Origin: Curtobacterium sp. 9128
GTDB taxonomy: Bacteria > Actinomycetota > Actinomycetes > Actinomycetales > Microbacteriaceae
Direction: 5' to 3'
Assembly (NCBI RefSeq): GCF_900086645.1
Contig: NZ_LT576451.1
Coordinates: 2,418,001-2,482,000 of the forward strand
DNA length: 64,000 bases
This document shows positions 1-7,210 of this stretch, piece by piece. Position 1 is the stretch's first letter. Every line of letters starts with the position of its first letter. The notes under the pieces are model-generated. The model was not told the DNA's origin. It did no database searches and worked only from the letters and a program-made list of their open reading frames with translations. The translations under genes and the position numbers were made by a program.

Positions 1-235
1 CGCGCACCGCATCGAGCAGGTCCTGGGCTCCGTGCGCGACGCCGTCCGGAACGTCGAGGAGCAGGGCCTCTCCGCCGTGCTCGTCTGCGCACCGCAGCTC
101 CGTCCGGCCGTGCACCGGATGGTGTCCGCGCAGTCGAACGGCCTGCCCGTGCTCTCCTACCAGGAGGCAACGGCAGCGGGATCCACCATCGAGACCGTGG
201 GAGTGGTCCGTGCCGCCGACCCGATTGCAGCGTAG
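1..235 (+). CDS. flhA: FlhA flagellar export protein, C-terminal end (partial)
   Basis: Only the last 77 residues are present; the gene begins before the window and is read from base 2. The visible part (HRIEQVLGSVRDAV, then APQLRPAVHRMV and GLPVLSYQE) matches the end of the cytoplasmic domain of FlhA, the export-gate subunit of the flagellar type III secretion apparatus, where the LPVLSYxE segment is conserved. The stop at 233-235 lies inside the next gene, whose GTG start is at 210, so the two are translationally coupled. A following FlhF-like gene and csrA support a flagellar operon. The membrane half cannot be judged from here. Confidence 0.85.
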   Translation, partial: AHRIEQVLGSVRDAVRNVEEQGLSAVLVCAPQLRPAVHRMVSAQSNGLPVLSYQEATAAGSTIETVGVVRAADPIAA

Positions 236-1115
236 CGCCGCGACGCTCGACGACGTCCGCGACGCCGTCCGCGCCGAGTTCGGCCCCGCCGCCAGGATCG
301 TCTCGGCCGAGAAGGTCACGAGCGGCGGGATCGGCGGGCTGTTCCGCCGTGCGCACGTGGAGGCGACCGTCGAAGTGCTCGACACCACCGATGTGCCGAC
401 GGCGCGGGTCGCGATCGCCGACGGTCCGGCGGTGCGCGTCGGGATCGCTGCCCTGCTGGCCGACGCCGACGAGGCCGAGGCCCGCATCGCCGCCGCCGAC
501 GGGACGTCGTCGACGCGTGCCGACGCGTTCGCGTCGGTGCTCGACGGCTTCGTCGTCGACGGGATCGCACCCGGCCCCGTGGCGGGCGCTGGTGGTCCCG
601 TGGGCGCCGATCCGAGCCTCCAGACCGGTGCTGCGGTGATGCCGGGAGGCCCGTCCACCGTCACCGACGTCGACGCGGCCGCGTCGCGGCGCGTGCTGGC
701 CGCGGGGCGGCCGTCGGTGCCGGCCGTGCTGTCGGCCGACGGTGACCTCGTCGTGCTCGTCGGCCGCGCCGGGGACGTCGACGCCGCCGCCGGGCTGTTC
801 GCGGCGCGGCACGACCTGCGTGCGACGGACGCCAGCGATCGCCGGGGCGGGATCCTCGCCAGGGCCGACGGCGTCCGCGAGGGGTACGCGCTGCTCGGTG
901 TCGCGACGTGGGACGACCGCCGCACCCTCGACGGTCTCGTGCCCGACCAGGTGTGGGTCGTCGTCGACGCCGGGCGGAAGACCGAGGACAGCCGCGCCAT
1001 GGTGTCGGCGGTGGCGTCCACGGTGACCGTGGCCGGTGTGCTGTCGATCGGGGCGTCCGAGACCGCGACGCCGGACTCCGTGCACGAACTCGGCCTGCCG
1101 GTCCGCGTGCTCTGA
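210..1115 (+). CDS. FlhF-like protein with a degenerate GTPase domain
   Basis: A 301-residue protein starting at GTG inside the end of flhA. Residues about 10-55 (TLDDVRDAVRAEFGPAARIV, a GGIGGLF turn) resemble the N-terminal region of FlhF, the SRP-type GTPase that positions flagella. The middle is Ala/Gly-rich and probably disordered. From about residue 175 the sequence (LVVLVGRAGDVDAAAG, then VVVDAGRK, ending in LGLPVRVL) runs like an SRP-GTPase fold, but the G1 loop has no GxxGxGKT, so nucleotide binding is unlikely. Its place between flhA and csrA is where FlhF would sit. It could instead be a lineage-specific flagellar assembly factor. Confidence 0.6.
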   Translation: MPPTRLQRSAATLDDVRDAVRAEFGPAARIVSAEKVTSGGIGGLFRRAHVEATVEVLDTTDVPTARVAIADGPAVRVGIAALLADADEAEARIAAADGTSSTRADAFASVLDGFVVDGIAPGPVAGAGGPVGADPSLQTGAAVMPGGPSTVTDVDAAASRRVLAAGRPSVPAVLSADGDLVVLVGRAGDVDAAAGLFAARHDLRATDASDRRGGILARADGVREGYALLGVATWDDRRTLDGLVPDQVWVVVDAGRKTEDSRAMVSAVASTVTVAGVLSIGASETATPDSVHELGLPVRVL

Positions 1116-1142
1116 CGGATTGCTTCCGGCGGTCGCTAGGCT
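1113..1142 (+). promoter_or_regulatory. Candidate leaderless promoter of csrA
   Basis: The -10-like TAGGCT at 1137-1142 lies six bases before the GTG start of csrA, so transcription would begin at or next to the start codon. A CTGACG at 1112-1117 could be the -35 (spacing 19, so weak). No Shine-Dalgarno sequence lies upstream, which fits a leaderless mRNA. Confidence 0.4.
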
Positions 1143-1148
1143 GTCCGG

Positions 1149-1409
1149 GTGCTGGTACTCACGCGGAAGGTCGGCGAGCGGATCCTCATCGGGGACGACA
1201 TCGTCATCACGGTGCTCGACTCCCGCGGCGACGGCGTGCGCATCGGGATCGATGCGCCCCGCGGCGTGAAGATCCAGCGTGAAGAGGTCGTCCGTGCCGT
1301 GGCGGAGGCCAACGTCGAGGCGACCCGGACCGCGTCCGACGATGCCGAGGCGCGACTGCGCGAGGCACTCGGCGGCGGAGCCGGTCCGTCGTCTCCGTCG
1401 GCGGACTGA
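1149..1409 (+). CDS. csrA: Carbon storage regulator CsrA
   Basis: An 86-residue CsrA/RsmA protein, the small dimeric RNA-binding protein that blocks translation by binding GGA hairpins. The start MLVLTRKVGERILIGDDIV and the segments VRIGIDAP and VKIQREEV are the diagnostic strands of the fold, with RNA-contacting residues L4, R6 and R44-region conserved. The last 25 residues (after about 62) are an Ala/Ser/Pro-rich tail longer than in E. coli CsrA. Outside Proteobacteria csrA usually sits beside flagellar genes and controls flagellin translation, as its position after flhA suggests. Its stop lies in a 17-bp tandem repeat. Confidence 0.95.
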   Translation: MLVLTRKVGERILIGDDIVITVLDSRGDGVRIGIDAPRGVKIQREEVVRAVAEANVEATRTASDDAEARLREALGGGAGPSSPSAD

Positions 1410-1450
1410 GGGTCACCTCGGACTGCGGGTCACCTCGGACTGAGGGTCAG
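1402..1450. repeat. 17-bp tandem repeat spanning two convergent stop codons
   Basis: The unit CGGACTGAGGGTCACCT occurs at 1402-1418, again with one mismatch at 1419-1435, and partially at 1436-1450. The first unit contains the csrA stop and the last contains the stop of the convergent gene at 1447. Confidence 0.8.
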
Positions 1451-2040
1451 GGGAGCAGGACCGCCGCCGCTGCCGCGCCGGCCCAGAGCATGCTCGTCAG
1501 GGTGCCGACGATGAAGCGCTCGCGCGCCTCGGCACTGTCGAGCTCGGAGAACCTGCCGAGCCCCTTGATCGCGATCACCGCCGCGATGAGCTCCAGGTGA
1601 CCGATCGCGGCCGCGCCGATCACGGCGAAGCGCTCGAGGTCCCCGATGGCGGCACCACCGCGGAGGACCTCCTTCGTCGTCGGCGTCGCTCCCGTCGCGG
1701 TGGCACCGCGCGCGGCGGGACCGCTCGACGCGACCACGAGGATGCCGCCGTGCGTCCCAGCGGGGATCGTGGTCCGCGTCGAGAGCCGGAGTGCGGCGTT
1801 CGTGACGGCGCTGCCCGCGACGATGCCGAGGAGCGCGACGCTCAACCCGGCGAGGGTGCCGAGCACGGTGGACGGCGGCTCCGGTCGCACGCCGAACGCC
1901 GTGAGGGCGAGTGCGCCGAGCACGATGACCGCGGCGGGTACCGCGCGGACCACGGGGCCGAGCCGGGGGAGCACGGAGAACACGGCGGCCGCGAGGGTGA
2001 CGACCACGAAGCCGACCCAGGCTGCTTCCACGCCGATCAT
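1447..2040 (-). CDS. Membrane protein paired with a SatD-like regulator
   Basis: A 197-residue protein with four or five hydrophobic segments. The C-terminal part carries AAIGDLERFAVIG, IAIKGLGRFSEL and FIVGTLTSMLWA; this IG-x-LER / KxxxRFxEL / GTLxS pattern is typical of the membrane partner found next to SatD-type regulators (DUF3307 and related proteins). Its ATG overlaps the end of the regulator upstream (start 2040, regulator stop 2037), so both come from one transcript under the operator at 2649-2699. The function of such pairs is not established; a proton, ion or phage-related envelope role is only speculation. The family match is from memory of motifs. Confidence 0.55.
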   Translation of the reverse strand: MIGVEAAWVGFVVVTLAAAVFSVLPRLGPVVRAVPAAVIVLGALALTAFGVRPEPPSTVLGTLAGLSVALLGIVAGSAVTNAALRLSTRTTIPAGTHGGILVVASSGPAARGATATGATPTTKEVLRGGAAIGDLERFAVIGAAAIGHLELIAAVIAIKGLGRFSELDSAEARERFIVGTLTSMLWAGAAAAAVLLP

Positions 2041-2636
2041 GCCGGCTCGTCCGCGTCCGCGAGCAGCCGGACGAGGGCCGCGTGCAGGACGTCCTCGTCG
2101 CGCAGGTCTGCGGCGGCGAACCGCTTCGCGACCGCCTGGGGGGTGATGCCGAGCTCCTCGGCGGCATCGGGACGCGAGACCCCCTGCGCGAGCAGGTCGG
2201 CCAGCTGCCAGCCCTCCGGTGATCGTCGGGCACGGAGCCGCACGGTCTGTCGGAGGATCGGCTCCACGTCGTTCCCCCGCAACCGCCGATCAGGGTCGAT
2301 CTCGACCGCGAGGTGCTCGGGGTTGCGCTTCGCCCGCTCGACGGCGTCGCGTGCGCGGATGAACGCGGAACCGGAGGCGGCCCGGGTGGAGGCGGGCAGT
2401 GGCTCGTCCACGTCGCCGATGCCGATCCCGATGCTCCACCCGCCGGTTCGGGTCAGGCGCAGCAGCGCGTCGAGGGTGGTCTCCGGCGAGCTCGTCAGCA
2501 GCTGGAACTCGTCGCCTGCGGTGCGTTCGGGTGCGAGCACGACGTCGTCGAGCGCGCCGAGGAGTTCGCGTATCGTCCCCTCGACGCGGTCGTCCCCGTT
2601 CCGACTGTCGACCTGATCGACGGTGAGTGCGTACAT
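2037..2636 (-). CDS. SatD-like transcriptional regulator
   Basis: A 199-residue protein read from the ATG at 2636, which has a GGAGGT ribosome site just upstream; longer readings would run into the acyl-CoA oxidase gene. The N-terminal half contains TAGDEFQLL and GWSIGIGIG, resembling a degenerate nucleotide-cyclase fold as in SatD-family proteins, and the C-terminal half contains a helix-turn-helix (GVSRPDAAEELGITPQAVAKRF). It overlaps the membrane protein downstream by four bases. Two identical-arm palindromes lie in its 62-bp promoter region, which suggests autoregulation. A cyclase activity is unlikely because the catalytic residues are not evident. Confidence 0.6.
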   Translation of the reverse strand: MYALTVDQVDSRNGDDRVEGTIRELLGALDDVVLAPERTAGDEFQLLTSSPETTLDALLRLTRTGGWSIGIGIGDVDEPLPASTRAASGSAFIRARDAVERAKRNPEHLAVEIDPDRRLRGNDVEPILRQTVRLRARRSPEGWQLADLLAQGVSRPDAAEELGITPQAVAKRFAAADLRDEDVLHAALVRLLADADEPA

Positions 2637-2648
2637 GGCCACCTCCGC

Positions 2649-2699
2649 GATCAACCATACAAGGTTGATAATGCCGAAATCAACCCGCTGAGGTTGATC
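2649..2699 (-). promoter_or_regulatory. Twin palindromic operator around the SatD-like gene promoter
   Basis: Two inverted repeats with the same arms, ATCAACC-N6-GGTTGAT, lie at 2650-2669 and 2679-2698, their centres 29 bp apart. On the minus strand a TTGATT (-35, 2678-2683) and TATGGT (-10, 2654-2659), separated by 18 bp, sit within and between them, so a bound repressor would cover the promoter. The distal palindrome overlaps the acyl-CoA oxidase stop codon. Confidence 0.7.
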
Positions 2700-4806
2700 A
2701 CGGACGGGGCTTCTTCTCCTGCTCCGGCAGCCGTCCCGCGGCGCGCTCGGCGGCGAACCACGCACGGGCTTCGTCCTGGCGCCGCTGCTCCGCGCCGAGG
2801 GCGATCGGCGCGCGGACGTGCTCCGGCTCGTAGCCGAACGACTCGATGAGCTGGGGGACCAGCGGACGGATCCGGGCGATGAGCCGGTCGATGGACGCCG
2901 ACACCGCACGGGCACGCTGTGCGGACAGCCGTCCGTGCAGCAGGTACCACTCGAGGTGCTGTTCGAGCAGCCCGAGCGCGAACAGGTCGCGGAGCCAGAC
3001 CAGCGCGCGGCGGGTGTCGCCCACCGGCACCTCCTCGATGGCGTCGGTGAACGCCTCCCACTGCATGAGTTCCGCGTGCGCCTTGGACGCCTCGATGAGC
3101 TCGTGCTGCGACCGGTTGAGGAGCAGGGCCTGCCGTGCGCGGTCCTTGCCCGCGGTGTTCAGGCGCATGCCGATCTCGGCGACCATCGTGTCCACGCGAC
3201 CGCTGAGCAGGTCGCGCTGCGTCGCGGGGTCACGGAGGTCGGCCACGCTCGCGGCGAGGGACCCGCGGTCCTTCGCGGTCTGCCCGAGGCGACGGATGCC
3301 GCTCGCGTCGGCGAGCTTCGTGCCGACCTGGGCGGCGACGAACTTCGCGGTCGAGGCGGCGTCGCGGGGCGCCTGCTTGCGGAACTCGGTGAGGAGCCGC
3401 TTGCCGACGAGCTGGAGGAGCACGGTGTTGTCGCCCTCGAACGTCACGTAGACGTCGAGGTCGGCACGGAGGCTCGTGAGCCGGTTCTCGGCGAGGAAGC
3501 CGGCACCGCCGCACGCCTCGCGGCACTCCTGCAGGGTGTCGAGCGCGTACCAGGTCGACATCGACTTGAACGCGGCCGCCTCGGTCTCCAGGTCCTCGCG
3601 GCGCTCCGGGGTGTCCAGTCGGCCGCTGAACACGTCGTCGAAGGTGCGCAGGAGCTTCTCGTGCGCGAACGACTGTGCGAACACCGTCGCAAGTCGGGGA
3701 AGGAGCCGGCGCTGGTGGCGTCCGTAGTCGAGCAGGACGCCCTCCTCGCCGCCGCCGGTGGGGAACTGCCGGCGCTGCATCGCGTAGGTCAGGGCGATCT
3801 GCAGGCCGATCTTCTGCGCCACCACCGCTGCGCCGTCGAGCGAGACACGGCCCTGCACGAGGGTGCCGAGCATCGTGAAGAACCGACGACCAGGGGACTC
3901 GATCGGCGACGAGTACGTGCCGTCCTCGGCGACGTCGCCGTAGCGGTTCAGCAGGTTCGTGCGGGGGATCCGGACGTGGTCGAAGTGCAGTCGGCCGTTG
4001 TCGATGCCGTTCAGACCGCCCTTGACGCCGTCGTCTTCGCCGCCGACACCCGGCAGGAACTCGCCGTCGTCGTCGCGGAGCGGCACGTAGAAGGCGTGCA
4101 CGCCGTGGTCGACGCCCTGGGTGACGAGCTTCGCGAACACGACGGCTGCCTTGCCGTGCAGCGCGGCGTTCCCGATGTAGTCCTTCCACGCGCCGCGGAA
4201 CGGCGTGTGCACGACGAACTCTTGCGTGTCCGCGTCGTACGTCGCCGTCGTCGCGATGTTCTGCACGTCGGAGCCGTGGCCGGTCTCCGTCATGGCGAAG
4301 CACCCGGGCACGTCGAACCCGATGATGCCGGGGAGGAACTCGCGGTGGTTCCGCTCGGTGCCGAGGTGGTGGACCGCGGAGCCGAACAGCCCCCACTGCA
4401 CGCCGGCCTTGATCTGGAGCGACGGGTCCGCGGTCGTCAGCTCCTCGAAGGCCGCGAGGTTGCCGCCGTGGTTGTCCTGGCCGCCGAGCTCCGGCGGGTA
4501 GGGGCGCTGGATGGCGCCGTTCTCCTGCAGGATGCGGAGCTGGTCGAACGCGCGGGCACGGTGTTCGGCGATCGTGAGCCCCTCGACCTTGTGCAGGGCG
4601 GGGTCGCGGACCAGACGGCGGGAGATGCGGCGGTCCTCGGCCCAGCGGCCGAGCAGGTGCTCCGCGAGCAGGTCGACGTCGATGCGCACGTCCGTGTCGG
4701 TCCCGGCCTTCGGGGTACCGGCTGCCGGGTCTCCGGTGGCATCGGCCTTCGGGATCCCTGCGCTGCCGGTGCTGCCGGTGTTCGTGACGGGTGCGGTGTC
4801 GACCAT
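2698..4806 (-). CDS. Acyl-CoA oxidase / dehydrogenase family protein
   Basis: A 702-residue flavoenzyme of the acyl-CoA oxidase branch, close in length to peroxisomal ACOX, which oxidises acyl-CoA to trans-2-enoyl-CoA for beta-oxidation. Visible landmarks are CFAMTETGHGSDVQN (flavin/substrate motif), GGLNGIDNGRLHFDHVRIPR, a long helical region with ACGGAGFLAENR, and TFEGDNTVLLQLVGKRLL, whose Glu is the catalytic base position of ACOX. The first 40 residues are Thr/Gly/Ala-rich and poorly conserved, so the true start could be slightly downstream. It stands alone; the upstream neighbour is divergent. Whether electrons go to oxygen or to an ETF-like acceptor cannot be told from sequence. Confidence 0.85.
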   Translation of the reverse strand: MVDTAPVTNTGSTGSAGIPKADATGDPAAGTPKAGTDTDVRIDVDLLAEHLLGRWAEDRRISRRLVRDPALHKVEGLTIAEHRARAFDQLRILQENGAIQRPYPPELGGQDNHGGNLAAFEELTTADPSLQIKAGVQWGLFGSAVHHLGTERNHREFLPGIIGFDVPGCFAMTETGHGSDVQNIATTATYDADTQEFVVHTPFRGAWKDYIGNAALHGKAAVVFAKLVTQGVDHGVHAFYVPLRDDDGEFLPGVGGEDDGVKGGLNGIDNGRLHFDHVRIPRTNLLNRYGDVAEDGTYSSPIESPGRRFFTMLGTLVQGRVSLDGAAVVAQKIGLQIALTYAMQRRQFPTGGGEEGVLLDYGRHQRRLLPRLATVFAQSFAHEKLLRTFDDVFSGRLDTPERREDLETEAAAFKSMSTWYALDTLQECREACGGAGFLAENRLTSLRADLDVYVTFEGDNTVLLQLVGKRLLTEFRKQAPRDAASTAKFVAAQVGTKLADASGIRRLGQTAKDRGSLAASVADLRDPATQRDLLSGRVDTMVAEIGMRLNTAGKDRARQALLLNRSQHELIEASKAHAELMQWEAFTDAIEEVPVGDTRRALVWLRDLFALGLLEQHLEWYLLHGRLSAQRARAVSASIDRLIARIRPLVPQLIESFGYEPEHVRAPIALGAEQRRQDEARAWFAAERAAGRLPEQEKKPRP

Positions 4807-5028
4807 CGTGCGCTCTCCTGAACTGCTCTGTCCTCGTGCTGCCGGTGTTGCCGTTCCAACCTAGGCACCCACGCCGAGTGCCGCACGAGAGCCGTGCGCG
4901 GCCGACAACGCGGCGCACGTGACGGAGCGGAGGGGTGGTGGGAACCCTCCAATCGCATCGCAACCGCCTACTCTGAGGACCACTCGACGATTGGGCGCGT
5001 CCCCCGGAAGCGGGGCAGACTGGCCGCC

Positions 5029-6498
5029 ATGTCAGGCACCTCCGCCCCCGGGCACGACACGCAGCAGCGCAAACGGACGTTCTTCGGTCAGCCCTTCGAA
5101 CTGTCCACACCGTTCGCGGTCGAACTCTGGGAGCGGTTCTCGTTCTACGGGATGCAGGGCATCGTCCTCATCTACATGTACTACACCGTCTCGCGGGGCG
5201 GCCTGGGCATCGACGAGCACGTCGCGGCCGGGATCATGGGGGCCTACGGCGGCGCCGTGTACCTCTTCACCATCATCGGGGCGTGGATCGCCGACCGATT
5301 GATCGGAGCGGACCGGACGCTGTTCGCCAGCGCCATCGTCGTGATGTGCGGACACATCGCCCTGGCCGTGCTGCCAGGCGTCACCGGCGTCGGCGTCGGT
5401 CTGGTGCTCATCGCGCTCGGGTCCGGCGGACTCAAGGCCACGGCGACCACCATCGTCGGCGGGCTCTACTCGAAGGAGGACCCGCGTCGCGACGCCGGGT
5501 TCTCGCTGTACTACCTCGGCGTCAACATCGGCGCGTTCTTCGGTCCGATCCTCACCGGCCTGCTGCAGTCGTCGCTCGGGTTCCACTTCGGGTTCGGTCT
5601 GGCCGCCGTCGGCATGGCAGCCGGCCTGATCCAGTACGGCATCCGCCGCGGCAAGCTGCCCGACAGCGTCCGGCACGTCACGAACCCACTCGAGAAGCGC
5701 CGCTACCCGATGGTCGGGGCGCTCGTGCTCGTCGGCCTCGCGATCGTCGTCGTGGCCGTCCTGACGGGGCTGCTCAACGTCGACAACCTGCCGCTCGTCG
5801 TGGTCGGGATCGTCATCGTCGCCACGATCGTCTACTTCGTCGTGATCCTGTCGAGCGGGCTGACGAAGGACGAGCGCTCCCGGGTGTTCGCCTTCATCCC
5901 GCTGTTCATCGGCAGCGCCGTGTTCTGGTCGCTCTACCAGCAGCAGTTCACCGTCGTGACGATCTACTCCGACCAGCGCCTCGACCGGAGCATCTTCGGG
6001 TGGGAGATGCCGGTGTCGTGGGTGCAGTCGATCAACCCGATCATGATCATCGTCCTGTCCGGCGTCTTCGCGGCGATGTGGACCAAGCTGGGCGACCGCC
6101 AACCGTCCACCCCGACGAAGTTCGCGCTCGGCACCGGGATCATGGGCATCGCGTTCCTCCTCTTCCTGCCCTTCGTCGGCACCGGGCAGAACGGCACACC
6201 CGTGCTCGTGCTCGTCGGCATCCTGCTCGTCTTCACGATCGCCGAGCTCCTGCTGTCGCCGATCGGGCAGTCCGTCGCGACGAAGCTCGCACCGCCGAAG
6301 TTCCAGACGCAGATGGTCGCGCTGTTCTTCCTGTCCGTGTCGCTCGGCACGGCCGTCACCGGTGTGCTGTCGAAGTACTACGACCCGGAGCACGAGGCGC
6401 CGTACTTCGCGATCCTCGGCCTCGTCGCCGTCGCGGTCGGTGTGCTGCTCCTCGTGTCCGCCCGCCCGGTGCTCCGCCTGATGCGCGGGATCCGATAG
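5029..6498 (+). CDS. POT/PTR family proton-coupled oligopeptide symporter
   Basis: A 489-residue, about 14-helix transporter. The N-terminus FFGQPFELSTPFAVELWERF followed by SFYGMQGIVLIYMYY is the ExxER region of proton-dependent di/tripeptide transporters (DtpT-like), and FSLYYLGVNIGAFFGP is the PTR2 signature. The ATG at 5029 is chosen because the ExxER motif then falls about 30 residues in, as in the family. A -10-like CAGACT ends seven bases before the ATG and no ribosome site is evident. Divergent from the acyl-CoA oxidase; the 222-bp gap should hold both promoters. Confidence 0.88.
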   Translation: MSGTSAPGHDTQQRKRTFFGQPFELSTPFAVELWERFSFYGMQGIVLIYMYYTVSRGGLGIDEHVAAGIMGAYGGAVYLFTIIGAWIADRLIGADRTLFASAIVVMCGHIALAVLPGVTGVGVGLVLIALGSGGLKATATTIVGGLYSKEDPRRDAGFSLYYLGVNIGAFFGPILTGLLQSSLGFHFGFGLAAVGMAAGLIQYGIRRGKLPDSVRHVTNPLEKRRYPMVGALVLVGLAIVVVAVLTGLLNVDNLPLVVVGIVIVATIVYFVVILSSGLTKDERSRVFAFIPLFIGSAVFWSLYQQQFTVVTIYSDQRLDRSIFGWEMPVSWVQSINPIMIIVLSGVFAAMWTKLGDRQPSTPTKFALGTGIMGIAFLLFLPFVGTGQNGTPVLVLVGILLVFTIAELLLSPIGQSVATKLAPPKFQTQMVALFFLSVSLGTAVTGVLSKYYDPEHEAPYFAILGLVAVAVGVLLLVSARPVLRLMRGIR

Positions 6499-6556
6499 CC
6501 TGGACGTGGCCACAGCGACGCGCTGGACAACGGCCCCCTGAACGAGGAGAGATCAC

Positions 6557-6664
6557 ATGCTGGAGCTCGTCGGAGCAGTCGTCATCGGCATCGGCGTCGT
6601 CGGTGGTGTGTTCACGTGCATGGCCATCAGCGCCATGATGAAGAGCGGTTCCGAGGAGTACTAG
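6557..6664 (+). CDS. 35-residue single-span membrane protein
   Basis: A short gene with a good ribosome site (GAGGAGAG, six bases before the ATG). The product MLELVGAVVIGIGVVGGVF continues with TCMAISAMMKSGSEEY: one hydrophobic helix with a charged tail. It lies 58 bp after the peptide symporter and may be cotranscribed with it. Its TAG stop shares the four bases CTAG (6661-6664) with the stop of the convergent gene. I do not recognise a family; the ribosome site and clear membrane helix are the support. Confidence 0.6.
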   Translation: MLELVGAVVIGIGVVGGVFTCMAISAMMKSGSEEY

Positions 6665-6978
6665 GCCTCCACCGGCACCAGCTGACGACTCAGGACGGTC
6701 GCGCGCTCGAAGGGGCCGCGGCCGTCCTTCGTGTACACGGGCTCGTCGAACGCGACGGTCCACGACAGGGGCTCGCCGACACCGGGGTACCCCACGATCT
6801 GGTTGCCGCCCGGCGCGACGATGAGGCCGATCGGTTCCGGGCTGCCGTCCGCCTCGACCCACTGCTCGCCGCCCTCGGTGGTGTCCACCACGCGGACGAG
6901 TGCCCCGATCCCGAGTCCGGCCCCGCGGCCGCCGTCGGAGTCGCCGTCGCTCGGTCGCCGCTTACGGTTCCACATCAC
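6661..6978 (-). CDS. Hypothetical protein, 105 residues
   Basis: Not recognised. The N-terminus is basic and then Gly/Asp-rich (residues 1-22), followed by a compact, probably beta-rich domain (IGALVRVVDTTEGGEQWVEA to LVPVEA) without membrane segments or cysteines. Codon use matches the neighbours. Two adjacent ATG codons (6978 and 6975) are possible starts. The stop overlaps that of the convergent 35-residue gene. It lies downstream of JetC, with a 232-bp gap, and is not a JetD homologue. Confidence 0.6.
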   Translation of the reverse strand: MMWNRKRRPSDGDSDGGRGAGLGIGALVRVVDTTEGGEQWVEADGSPEPIGLIVAPGGNQIVGYPGVGEPLSWTVAFDEPVYTKDGRGPFERATVLSRQLVPVEA

Positions 6979-7034
6979 GCGGTCACGCTACCGCGCCACC
7001 CCCGGACGGCACCTGCAGGTGTGCGCTGCCCGCA

Positions 7035-7068
7035 CCCGCCTGCCCGCCTGCCCGCCCGCCCGCCCGCC
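7035..7068. repeat. CCCGCC-rich simple repeat
   Basis: Successive CCCGCCTG and CCCG units form a strand-biased C-rich tract in the 232-bp gap between the JetC stop and the next gene. Nothing else recognisable is in the gap. Confidence 0.6.
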
Positions 7069-7210
7069 TCGAGTGGCCGCAACACCCCGTTCGCTGTGCG
7101 CCGAGTGGTCACGAAGTGTTGCCCGCGACGCTTCGGTCCGACGGGATGCGACCGCTCGGCAGCGGTGAGCGGGGTGTCGTGACCGGTCGACGCACCTGGC
7201 CGCGCCGGGC

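Noticed and set aside
2818-4821. A 667-codon open frame opposite the acyl-CoA oxidase gene
   Set aside because: The opposite strand encodes a protein with clear family motifs; this frame gives a Glu/Arg/Val-rich product with no recognisable fold.
7035-7068. C-rich tract as a possible regulatory i-motif or terminator
   Set aside because: It has no inverted repeat or nearby promoter; simple repeat is the more economical reading.
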